Part shown: piece after piece, positions 55,321 to 64,000 of the stretch
Position numbering within the stretch: position 1 is the first letter of the stretch
Layout of the letters: the number at the start of each line of letters is the position of its first letter
From: Prochlorococcus sp. MIT 0701
Lineage (GTDB): Bacteria > Cyanobacteriota > Cyanobacteriia > PCC-6307 > Cyanobiaceae
NCBI RefSeq assembly: GCF_000760295.1
Contig: NZ_JNBA01000010.1
Coordinates: 1 to 64,000, forward strand
Direction of reading: 5' to 3'
DNA: 64,000 nt
Translations under genes and position numbers: made by a program
Notes under the pieces: model-generated
What the model was told of the DNA's origin: nothing
Databases searched by the model: none
What the model saw: the letters and a program-made list of their open reading frames with translations, nothing else

Positions 55321-56670
55321 TTAGTGGGCCATGACAAATTTCTCTTTGCGCGGTCTCGTATCTTTCACGCAGAGGGAGAACCCTGTTGATATGAGCATCA
55401 GGACCACCACGAGACCATAGCCTTGGAGCTCCTGGGCCGGGGAGGGGACCAAGCCCTTAGCAACCCCTATTTGAGTAAGGAAGCCAACAGCGGGCTGAAT
55501 GAATACTGGCAGCACCATGACAACGAAGTTCACGAAAGCTAGTTTGACTGCACGGTTATGACGTTTGGCCACGTCGGCCGTCATCACGAAAGCGAGCACC
55601 TGGGCACCTGTTGTCAATCCGAGCGCGATCATCAACACCGCGGTCCACCAAAGCGGGGCTGAGTTCGCAAAGGCAATCGCAACGGCGATCAAGGACGACA
55701 AGATTGCTCCAGTGACGAAAAGAATCTTGCGGCGCTTCAAACGATCGGATAAGTGCCCGGTTGCAATTCCTCCGGCAGCGAAACCAATGAAGATGAGAGT
55801 GGTTAGCAAACTCGACTGCCCTGTCGACAATCCTGAGTCGATGTGCAAGAAGTTCACACCCCAAAGATCGCCAATCACTGAGATCGGGAGATATAAACCG
55901 GCTGCGGCGAGAGAAAGACACCAGAGATTCCGGTCGCGCATGATTTCCTTAAGCAGACTCGCGAGTGGCTGCGGACTCTTTGGATCAAACCCGTCTTCTC
56001 GCATCAACTCCACGAACCAATTGGGGCGCTTGGGTAGGAGTTTCCACAGCATGAGCGCGATGATCAGACCCGCCCCTGTACAAACCAGCAAAGGGACGCG
56101 CCAACCCCATGACTTCGCCAGAATCAGAAGAGGGTATTGAGCGAAAGATGCGCCCAGAGTGCCCATTGCTACGGTTAAACCCGGGACCATCCCATGACGT
56201 TGTGGCGGGAACCAGACCATGGCGAGATAGATGACGCCGAGATAAGCAACTGAACTGCCCAACCCCTGCATCAATCGCCCTAGTCCCATCACCACCACAT
56301 CGTTGGTGCTGGCAAAGAGTAGACAACCCAGTGCTACGACAACTGCCGCTGGGGCAACGACGGCACGGACTCCGAAGCGATCGAGAAGGCGGCCTACAAG
56401 AAGCTGTGAGGGAGCGTATGCGAGAAAATACATTCCCATGGCGAGGCCAAACTCTCCCTGGCTCGAGCCGGTGACCCGCATCAATTCGGGCTGAAGGACG
56501 CCCGGTGCGACTCGTGCGAAGAACTCGTAGAAATAGAAAAGGGAGCAAACTAGAAAGAGCATCCAGGGTCGCCAACCCTGGCGGGCTCGATGGGCTTGAC
56601 CATGAAGACTGCGGATTCGTTTCTGGGCGGAACTCTGGATGCTTTTTGATTCGCCATGATTTGATTTCAT
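55321..56670 (-). CDS. Major facilitator superfamily transporter
   Basis: 449 residues, twelve helices. Family marks: VGRLLDRFGVRAVV between helices 2 and 3, GLGRLMQGLGSSVAYL, and GHLSDRLKRRKILF between helices 8 and 9. The type resembles anion or organic-acid carriers. The gene begins 7 bases after the fumC stop, so the two are probably cotranscribed and the cargo may be a C4 acid or related metabolite (inference). Confidence 0.88.
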   Translation of the reverse strand: MKSNHGESKSIQSSAQKRIRSLHGQAHRARQGWRPWMLFLVCSLFYFYEFFARVAPGVLQPELMRVTGSSQGEFGLAMGMYFLAYAPSQLLVGRLLDRFGVRAVVAPAAVVVALGCLLFASTNDVVVMGLGRLMQGLGSSVAYLGVIYLAMVWFPPQRHGMVPGLTVAMGTLGASFAQYPLLILAKSWGWRVPLLVCTGAGLIIALMLWKLLPKRPNWFVELMREDGFDPKSPQPLASLLKEIMRDRNLWCLSLAAAGLYLPISVIGDLWGVNFLHIDSGLSTGQSSLLTTLIFIGFAAGGIATGHLSDRLKRRKILFVTGAILSSLIAVAIAFANSAPLWWTAVLMIALGLTTGAQVLAFVMTADVAKRHNRAVKLAFVNFVVMVLPVFIQPAVGFLTQIGVAKGLVPSPAQELQGYGLVVVLMLISTGFSLCVKDTRPRKEKFVMAH

Positions 56671-56677
56671 CGGCGGT

Positions 56678-58078
56678 TCATAGCCCAGCAGATGTCATTG
56701 ATGCCGGATTAACAATGCGATCGAAGTCTTCTTGGCTCACATAGCCGAGTTTTAGTGCGGCTTCACGCAGGCTGAATCCCTTTTCATGGGCAAGGTGGGC
56801 AATTTCGCTGGCTTTGTCGTAACCGATCTCTGGGGCTAAAGCCGTCACAAGCATCAGCGATTGTTCTAGATCCTGCTGGATCTTGGTTCGGTTTGGTTCA
56901 ATCCCTTGCACCATTGCCAGCCGGTAATTGCGGCAGGCGTCATGTAGCAATTCAATGCTGTGAAGCAGGTTGAAGCCAATCAGGGGTTTGTAGACGTTCA
57001 TTTGGAGATGACCACTACCACCTGCCATGGTCACGGCTGAATCCAGCCCGATGACCTGTAAACAGACCATGGCCATGGCCTCGCATTGAGAGGGGTTGAC
57101 TTTCCCAGGCATGATCGAGCTTCCGGGCTCATTTTCAGGGAGATGCAGCTCTGCCAGGCCGGCCCTTGGGCCACAGGCCAGTAGGCGTAGATCATTGGAG
57201 ATCTTGAATAGGGCAACCGCCAACATGCGCAGCTGAGCCATTGCATTCACTAACCCGTCATGGCTCGCCATCACGGCGAACTTGTTTTTGGCTGAGCTGA
57301 ATGGCAGGCCTGTGAGGCGGGCAAGTTGCGCAGCTGTTTCTTGATCGAAGCGAGCTGGGGCGTTGAGGCCAGTCCCCACGGCGGTGCCTCCAAGCGGCAG
57401 GGGGTAGAGCTCTACCAGGCTTGCCTGAATACGACTATGGGCTGTGGCAATTTGATCCCGCCACGCAGAGGCTTCCTGCCCAAGGGTGAGAGGTACGGCG
57501 TCCTGTAGATGGGTGCGACCGATTTTGATGATGTCACTCCAGGCATTGCTTTTACTTGCAAAGGCTGCGATTAATCGCTCCAGTTCAGGCAGCAAGCTTT
57601 TGGTGATCCCCTGGGCTGCGGCGATATGTATAGCCGTAGGGAAGGCGTCATTGGTGGACTGGGATCGATTGACATGATCGTTTGGATGCACCGGCCTATG
57701 GCTACCTAGGGGTTCGTCGTTCGCTTGAGATGCCAGGTTGCTAATCACCTCGTTGACATTCATGTTTGTGTGGGTGCCGCTACCGGTTTGCCAGATCCTC
57801 AGTGGGAACTGGTCGTCGTGGAGACCGGATGCAACAGCAGAGGCTGCCTTGATAATTTGATCGCGCTGGATTTCATCGAGCACACCCAGGCGACAGTTCA
57901 CGCTGGCGGCAGCCTGTTTGATCAATGCCAAGGCATGGATCAGTTCGACTGGCATGCGGTCTTCGCTGATGGCGAAGTTAAGTAGCGATCGCTGGGTTTG
58001 TGCACCCCAGAGGACCCCAGCGGGCACCTCCACAGTGCCCATGCTGTCGTGTTCGATGCGCACCAGGTCAGCCATCAT
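56678..58078 (-). CDS. fumC: Class II fumarate hydratase
   Basis: 466 residues; fumarate to malate without an Fe-S cluster. It has GVLWGAQTQRSLLNF, SGTHTNMNVNEVI, GRTHLQDAVPLTLGQE (catalytic His) and the superfamily signature GSSIMPGKVNPSQCEA. Full length. ATG 58078 or the adjacent ATG 58075. Upstream of the MFS gene. Confidence 0.96.
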   Translation of the reverse strand: MMADLVRIEHDSMGTVEVPAGVLWGAQTQRSLLNFAISEDRMPVELIHALALIKQAAASVNCRLGVLDEIQRDQIIKAASAVASGLHDDQFPLRIWQTGSGTHTNMNVNEVISNLASQANDEPLGSHRPVHPNDHVNRSQSTNDAFPTAIHIAAAQGITKSLLPELERLIAAFASKSNAWSDIIKIGRTHLQDAVPLTLGQEASAWRDQIATAHSRIQASLVELYPLPLGGTAVGTGLNAPARFDQETAAQLARLTGLPFSSAKNKFAVMASHDGLVNAMAQLRMLAVALFKISNDLRLLACGPRAGLAELHLPENEPGSSIMPGKVNPSQCEAMAMVCLQVIGLDSAVTMAGGSGHLQMNVYKPLIGFNLLHSIELLHDACRNYRLAMVQGIEPNRTKIQQDLEQSLMLVTALAPEIGYDKASEIAHLAHEKGFSLREAALKLGYVSQEDFDRIVNPASMTSAGL

Positions 58079-58232
58079 TTTTTTGGCAAGGGGCAGAAGC
58101 AGATCACATTGATCTTTACGTGTTTTATGGGGCTTGGGAGTGCGTTAGAACCCATTCAATGATGGTGAAAAGTCTGGCGAGACTTGAACACTCAAATCAT
58201 TCCAATCGGTTTAGACGTCCAGGACATGGGAT

Positions 58233-59528
58233 TCAGAGTCCGAGCCGTTGCCAGATCACGTCCAGGTTGGCTTGGTGTAGCTCAGTGCTGAAGCATTCGG
58301 CTAGCGCCTTGGCCTTGAGAAGGGTCGATACTTCAGGATCGGCCTCAAGATTGGCGCGGAAGTTACCCCCTTCGGTATTCCACGCAGAATGGGCGTTGCG
58401 CTGGACAACACTGTAGGCATCTTCTCTGCTCATGCCGTTCTCAACAAGCGCCAAGAGCACCCGCTGACTGAAGACCACGCCGCCATAGATATTCATGTTA
58501 CGGCGCATGTTTTCTGGGTAGATGCCAAGGCCCTGCACGACTTGGGTCATCTCCCGCAACATGAAGTGGAGTGTGACGGAGCAATCCGGCAGCATCATTC
58601 GCTCAGTGGAGCTGTGACTGATATCACGCTCATGCCAGAGGGCCACGTTCTCGAGTGCTGCGACGACATAGCTGCGTAGGACCCTTGCAAGACCACTAAT
58701 CCGCTCAGCCCGAATCGGGTTGCGTTTGTGTGGCATCGCCGAACTTCCCTTTTGACCCTTGGCAAAGCTTTCCTCCACTTCCAGCACATCGGTTCGCTGC
58801 AGGTTGCGGATCTCTGTAGCGAACCGATCTAGAGACGCTCCTACTAATGCCAGGGTCTGTACATAGTCAGCATGACGATCGCGAGAGATGACCTGGGTAC
58901 TAGCGGTGTCTGGGATGAGACAGAGGCGCTCGCATGCGAGCTGCTCAACCTTTGGATCCGTGTTGGCGTAGGTGCCCATGGCGCCGCTGATCTGGCCTAC
59001 AGCCACATCCCGTGCTAGTCGCTCCAGTCGCTCGGCATTGCGCATTGTTTCTGCTAGCCAACCGGCCAGTTTGAAACCGAAGGTGATTGGTTCGCCATGG
59101 ATGGCATGGGAGCGGCCGATCATGACTGTGCCCTTGTGCTCCACTGCCAGGCTGCGGATCGCCTCTTGAAGGGTGCTCAGTTCTTGTTGCAGCAATGCCA
59201 CAGAGTTTTTCAACTGCAGGGCCAGACCCGTATCCAGCACATCGCTGCTGGTCATGCCGACGTGGATGTAGCGGCCGGCATCCCCAACGTGTTCATTGAC
59301 GTTGGTCAGGAAGGCGATGACGTCGTGGCGAACCTCTGCCTCAATCTCCAAGATTCGCTGTGGCTCGAAGGTTGCACGTTGACGAATCTGCTGCATGTCA
59401 GCTTCTGGGATCTTCCCCAGTTGGCAGTTGGCCTCACAAGCGGCGATCTCTACATCTAGCCAGCTTTGATACTTGGCCCTGTCGGTCCAAATCTCGCCCA
59501 TCTCGGGCAGTGTGTAGCGCTCGATCAA
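58233..59528 (-). CDS. purB: Adenylosuccinate lyase
   Basis: 431 residues; two steps of purine synthesis. It shares the fumarase/aspartase fold: YIHVGMTSSDVLDTGLALQ, GRSHAIHGEPITFGFKLA (catalytic His) and the signature KGSSAMPHKRNPIRAERI with the flexible-loop Ser. Full length. It lies next to fumC, a member of the same superfamily that consumes the fumarate PurB releases. Confidence 0.96.
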   Translation of the reverse strand: MIERYTLPEMGEIWTDRAKYQSWLDVEIAACEANCQLGKIPEADMQQIRQRATFEPQRILEIEAEVRHDVIAFLTNVNEHVGDAGRYIHVGMTSSDVLDTGLALQLKNSVALLQQELSTLQEAIRSLAVEHKGTVMIGRSHAIHGEPITFGFKLAGWLAETMRNAERLERLARDVAVGQISGAMGTYANTDPKVEQLACERLCLIPDTASTQVISRDRHADYVQTLALVGASLDRFATEIRNLQRTDVLEVEESFAKGQKGSSAMPHKRNPIRAERISGLARVLRSYVVAALENVALWHERDISHSSTERMMLPDCSVTLHFMLREMTQVVQGLGIYPENMRRNMNIYGGVVFSQRVLLALVENGMSREDAYSVVQRNAHSAWNTEGGNFRANLEADPEVSTLLKAKALAECFSTELHQANLDVIWQRLGL

Positions 59529-59573
59529 GGACTCACAGACGGGCGGGTGATGCTTGAACTTAAGCCTTTGGAT

Positions 59574-59936
59574 TCAGGCTGACTTGAGACGGCGGTGTTC
59601 AACTTCCCAATGAACATGTTGCCCCCAGGCTTGCTGCCGTACCCAGCAGCGGCCACCTTTGCATTGGATCAATTGGAATGGCGGTAGATCGTTGGGTTGA
59701 TTTTCAAGGGTCACAAAGCTGCCCGGCGGAAGTAGCTCCAGCACTGTGGCAAGTTGCTTTTGAGGAACAACATGCTGATTGCTGCGGCTTGGGTACCGAT
59801 GGGTATCTATGAGTTGTGGAGGTTGGCCTTGAGACACGTCCTTGCGGGCGAGTTGCGGTGATCTTCTCGGAAGCTTTTGCTTTTTGCGGTGGTTAAGAGG
59901 TTTTTGTTTCGTTTTCAAGTCTGCTTTTATGACGAA

Positions 59937-59945
<9 letters not shown>
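59574..59945 (-). CDS. Basic protein of unknown function
   Basis: 123 residues: a Lys/Arg-rich, probably disordered N-terminal half (KTKQKPLNHRKKQKLPRRS) and a compact C-terminal half (VLELLPPGSFVTLENQ, LIQCKGGRCWVRQQAWGQHV). The latter looks like a small beta domain. The N-terminus could be further in; with the ATG at 59945 it overlaps the divergent tlyA start by 9 bases. No family recognised. Confidence 0.65.
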
Positions 59946-61349
<1,404 letters not shown>

Positions 61350-61418
61350 CAACGAGGCCCGTTTCTGAACCCATTAGGGCTTTTTCAACGGGCCTTGGTT
61401 GTGGCTGTTGTTACCGAT

Positions 61419-61637
61419 TTAGCTGTTGCAGCTTGTGGCGGCGTCATTTTGGCGGTGATGGTAGATCTTGCCGCGATAATTGAGTTCCACCTCGGTGTCA
61501 GCAGGTAGTGCGTCATGCTTGAGGGGAGCCTCATAGCGCTGGCCGCGGTAGACATGCTTGACGGTGCTGTTGCTGGGTTGCTCGTGGTCAGCAGTCTTGT
61601 AGGCGACGCCGCGATAGGTGCGTTCTTGAGTGGTCAT
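61419..61637 (-). CDS. DUF4278 family protein
   Basis: 72 residues with three Y-R-G units: ERTYRGVAYKT, KHVYRGQRYEAP and LNYRGKIYHHR. This Y-R-G-x-x-Y pattern defines DUF4278, a short cyanobacterial family of unknown function. ATG at 61637. Confidence 0.88.
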   Translation of the reverse strand: MTTQERTYRGVAYKTADHEQPSNSTVKHVYRGQRYEAPLKHDALPADTEVELNYRGKIYHHRQNDAATSCNS

Positions 61638-61737
61638 GGGATGGGCCTCGAAGGGATGGGGTTTTTGCCTTGATGGCAGAGGTGCCGCTTCGTGGAAAGG
61701 AGCGTTGCTTCGCCTTGCGGAGGGCTACTTCCTGCTG

Positions 61738-61842
61738 ATGGATCAACGACGATGCGATGACCTAGCTCAACGTTTTGTCCTTCAATTCCTTTTTACAGCG
61801 ATCACACTGTTCATGGTGAACATTTTCGACTTTGTGATCTGA
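61738..61842 (+). CDS. Possible 34-residue membrane peptide
   Basis: ATG 61738 to TGA 61842: MDQRRCDDLAQRFVLQFLFT then AITLFMVNIFDFVI. A charged start and one C-terminal hydrophobic helix. GCGGAGGG lies about 12 bases upstream. The composition is protein-like, but the ORF is very short and no family is recognised. Confidence 0.42.
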   Translation: MDQRRCDDLAQRFVLQFLFTAITLFMVNIFDFVI

Positions 61843-61985
61843 AGAGTTTCTTAAATTGGGTCTTGAAGAGCGTTTCTGCGGTTTGCGTTGACTCCAAGGC
61901 GGAGACTCCAAGGCGGATTCTTTCTCCTCTAAGGCCGAGCCATGGGCCGAGATCTAGGGTCCGTTTTAGGCATCGTTCCATCCCC

Positions 61986-62393
61986 GTGAGCAGTACTGAG
62001 GCGCAGGCATCTAAACCCCTCTATGGCGAACGGGTGATCGCTGAGGGTGAGCTGATCTGTTTTGACAATCCGAGGCCTGAGCGGCCCTATGAGATCTCAA
62101 TTGAGTTGCCTGAGTTCACCTGTCAATGTCCTTTCTCTGGTTATCCCGATTTTGCTGTGTTACGTCTGCTCTATCAGCCAGGCCCGAGGGTGATTGAGCT
62201 CAAAGCGATCAAGCTCTATGTGAATAGCTATCGGAATTGCTCGATTTCACATGAGGAGGCTGCAAACAAGATCCTCGATGATTTGGTCGTCGCCTGTGAT
62301 CCGGTCTGGATGCAATTAGAAGCAGATTTTAATCCGCGCGGCAATGTGCATACGGTGGTGCGGGTTAGTCATGGCAGTCGTCAGCCCTGTTGA
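61986..62393 (+). CDS. queF: 7-cyano-7-deazaguanine reductase (QueF)
   Basis: 135 residues from GTG 61986 (MSSTEAQASKPLYGERVIAE); the frame is open to 61863, but that part is not family-like. QueF reduces preQ0 to preQ1 with NADPH for queuosine in tRNA. The catalytic Cys lies in EFTCQCPFSGYPDFA, followed by the QueF motif ELKAIKLYVNSYRN and the substrate Glu in SHEEAAN. Short (unimodular) type. One base separates it from the convergent ccs1. Confidence 0.93.
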   Translation: MSSTEAQASKPLYGERVIAEGELICFDNPRPERPYEISIELPEFTCQCPFSGYPDFAVLRLLYQPGPRVIELKAIKLYVNSYRNCSISHEEAANKILDDLVVACDPVWMQLEADFNPRGNVHTVVRVSHGSRQPC

Positions 62394-62394
62394 G

Positions 62395-63687
62395 TTATTG
62401 CTGTGGTACTGCTGCTGCAAGCAGGCTGGGCAGCTCATTAGCGAAGCCGGCCAGATTGCGGTTGCAGAGACCTCCAACGTGTAGGCATTCATTTTCAGGG
62501 TCGCCTACCGCCCAGAGTTGGCGAGTGGCAATCATGCTCAGCCCACCACCCACCAGGGTGATCAAGAAACCGATGTAGACCAGAGGCACGCCCGGATCGC
62601 GCTTGAGAAGAAGGCCGCTGGCGGGTAGAACCTCGACGACGCGGATGGGTATTCCCTTCACTTCTGCTGTTGGGCCTCCTGGTCGCAGGCTGGCCAATCG
62701 CTCACCGGTGGCATCGAACACTTGTACTGGCCCTGCTTCGCTGGTGAGGCTCAGAAGGACTGGCTCGCTGCCATCAGGGTTGGTAGGTAGTACGAGTCCC
62801 CAGACCTGTTCACCAAGCTCTGGGAAAGTGCGTAGAGGCAGCTGTAGTAAAGGGCTGCGGCCAAGTTGCAGTGTGATCGCAGCTAGGGACCAGTCGGCTT
62901 GATAGACAGTTAAGCCATGGAAGCGCAGTGGATGGTTGACACTGACTTCGTGCAGCTTGGCAGTGTCTTGACCAGGCTCAAGCAGCTCTAGTTTTGAGCG
63001 GAACTGTTCAGGGCGACCCGCTGGGTCTCTCTCAATTCCAAAGTTTGTGAGGGTGAGTTTGAGATGGCTGTTCCCATCACGGTTTAACAAGTCGAGGGAA
63101 CGCCCCGGGGCGAGGAATTGTTCCAAGCGGTGTCCACCCAAGGAACCCCAGACGGCCCCTAGCATCAGCAGCACTAGGCCCAGATGCACAAGCATTGGCC
63201 CTGCTCGGCCGATGATCCCTCGACGCGCGGCAAGCCTGCCAGGCTGTTGTTGGACTTGCCATCCCTGTTGATGGAGATGGGCTGCCAGTTTGTCGATACT
63301 TTCGTTTTTTGGTGGGCTTGCGATCGTTTCGGCGATGGCCAGTTTGCTTAATTGACGCGGCTCCTGGTAGTCGATCCATTGCAGAGCTGCTTGCAGAGCA
63401 GGCCATTGTCTTCGCCAGCTGCAGAGGATCAGTGCAAGCCCAAGCCAGGCCAACAGCGCTAAAAACCAGCTGCTTGTGTAAACGTGATCCAACTGCAGGC
63501 GCAGAATCATCGAACCGTTGACAAAGCCCAGCCAGGGTTTGTCGCTATAGCCTTCCAGGTAGCTCTCTCGCAGTTCTCCCTGGGGTATCGCAGTACCTAG
63601 GGCACTTGCGAGTGCGATCACGAGTAGCAAGCCTATGGCTATTCGTAGGTCGGAGATCCAGGCCAGGAGGCGTTTAAAGGTGGCCAT
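62395..63687 (-). CDS. ccs1: Cytochrome c biogenesis protein Ccs1 (ResB)
   Basis: 430 residues; with CcsA it delivers and attaches heme to c-type cytochromes (system II). Helix 1 begins after [25 protein letters not shown]; the ResB marks GTAIPQG and [21 protein letters not shown] follow. After helix 3 ([20 protein letters not shown]) comes a large lumenal domain (residues 190-380, [12 protein letters not shown]) and a last helix ([17 protein letters not shown]). Directly after ccdA (4-base gap). Confidence 0.94.
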   Translation of the reverse strand: MATFKRLLAWISDLRIAIGLLLVIALASALGTAIPQGELRESYLEGYSDKPWLGFVNGSMILRLQLDHVYTSSWFLALLAWLGLALILCSWRRQWPALQAALQWIDYQEPRQLSKLAIAETIASPPKNESIDKLAAHLHQQGWQVQQQPGRLAARRGIIGRAGPMLVHLGLVLLMLGAVWGSLGGHRLEQFLAPGRSLDLLNRDGNSHLKLTLTNFGIERDPAGRPEQFRSKLELLEPGQDTAKLHEVSVNHPLRFHGLTVYQADWSLAAITLQLGRSPLLQLPLRTFPELGEQVWGLVLPTNPDGSEPVLLSLTSEAGPVQVFDATGERLASLRPGGPTAEVKGIPIRVVEVLPASGLLLKRDPGVPLVYIGFLITLVGGGLSMIATRQLWAVGDPENECLHVGGLCNRNLAGFANELPSLLAAAVPQQ

Positions 63688-63691
63688 AGGT

Positions 63692-64000
63692 TCAGCTCCA
63701 GCGGGCCAGCAGAGTGAGAACGCCCGTCGTGAGTAGAACGGCTCCGCTCATGGGGGGGATCCAGCGGCCTAATGGTCGCAATGCCAGTAATTTCGGCAGG
63801 ATGGCAGCTGCGCTTCCTGCTAGGAGCAGTGGTAGGACCTGCCCAATGCCAAAGCAGGTGAGCAGCACGATTCCTACCAAAGGTTTACCACTCTGGGCGA
63901 TCCATCCCAGTAGTACAGCCAGCACAGGTGTCGTGCAGGGGGAGGCGGCTAGGCCGAAGGCCAACCCGGCGGCCACTGGGGCAAGTGGAGCTGGAACGCG
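63692..64000 (-). CDS. ccdA: Thiol-disulfide transporter CcdA, C-terminal fragment
   Basis: The last 102 codons of CcdA; the gene runs out of the window at 64000. The second conserved Cys-containing helix is visible ([19 protein letters not shown]), followed by [18 protein letters not shown] and a final helix. CcdA passes electrons across the thylakoid membrane to keep apocytochrome thiols reduced for Ccs1/CcsA. Same strand and 4 bases before ccs1. Confidence 0.92.
   Translation of the reverse strand, partial: RVPAPLAPVAAGLAFGLAASPCTTPVLAVLLGWIAQSGKPLVGIVLLTCFGIGQVLPLLLAGSAAAILPKLLALRPLGRWIPPMSGAVLLTTGVLTLLARWS

Overview
The window reads as a chromosomal segment of a marine picocyanobacterium, most likely a Prochlorococcus of the low-light MIT9313/MIT9303 type or a close marine Synechococcus. 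Supporting signs are a psbA 3' end, beta' RNA polymerase split into rpoC1 and rpoC2, a tiny high-light-inducible (Hli) gene, DUF1257/DUF2997/ferredoxin genes, system II cytochrome c assembly (Ccs1/CcdA), a BioK-type biotin hydrolase and a moderate G+C content. The organism call is inference from gene content; no database was searched.

Layout. 1-1.6 kb: end of psbA with its terminator, then a DUF389 membrane protein. 1.6-3.07 kb: a mostly empty spacer with one possible 57-residue membrane peptide. 3.07-9.75 kb: tRNA-Thr(CGT), two small membrane-protein genes that overlap tail to tail, and the translation operon rimP-nusA-ylxR-infB. 10-24.4 kb: an accessory block, visibly more A/T-rich than the housekeeping genes. 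24.8-29.5 kb: htrA, rpiA, hisD, rpsT, tatD. 29.7-40.4 kb: rpoB-rpoC1-rpoC2, an Hli gene, rlmN. 40.5-47.2 kb: a symporter, a HEAT-repeat/DUF2997/DUF1257/ferredoxin/aldo-keto reductase cluster, rsmG, a J-domain protein, DUF3143. 47.2-52.4 kb: biotin genes (bioF-bioK-bioC-bioD, a small coupled membrane protein, bioA). 52.5-64 kb: Ski2-like helicase, fumC with an MFS transporter, purB, tlyA, glnB, small proteins, queF, ccs1 and the end of ccdA.

The main find is the minus-strand block at 12.07-21.85 kb, read in the order sulfatase, formylglycine-generating enzyme (FGE), periplasmic binding protein (GrrP type), precursor peptide GrrA2, precursor peptide GrrA1, radical SAM/SPASM enzyme GrrM, and two tandem DUF1254/DUF1214 proteins. 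The centre is a GRRM-type RiPP system: one maturase and two precursors whose leaders are the same length and closely alike, and whose cores are strings of W-x-N motifs (seven W-x-N plus F-L-N in one, five W-x-N plus F-A-N in the other), both ending F-x-N-W. These motifs match three-residue cyclophane (triceptide) sites. Beside it lies a complete, apparently active aerobic sulfatase/FGE pair, and two divergently read outer-membrane-type proteins follow. Almost every product carries a signal peptide, so the block looks like one envelope-directed system; its function is unknown.

Elsewhere several real genes are shorter than 60 codons (Hli, a bioD-coupled membrane peptide, a 41-residue membrane peptide), and many neighbouring genes overlap by exactly 4 nt (ATGA/GTGA/TTGA), which suggests translational coupling.
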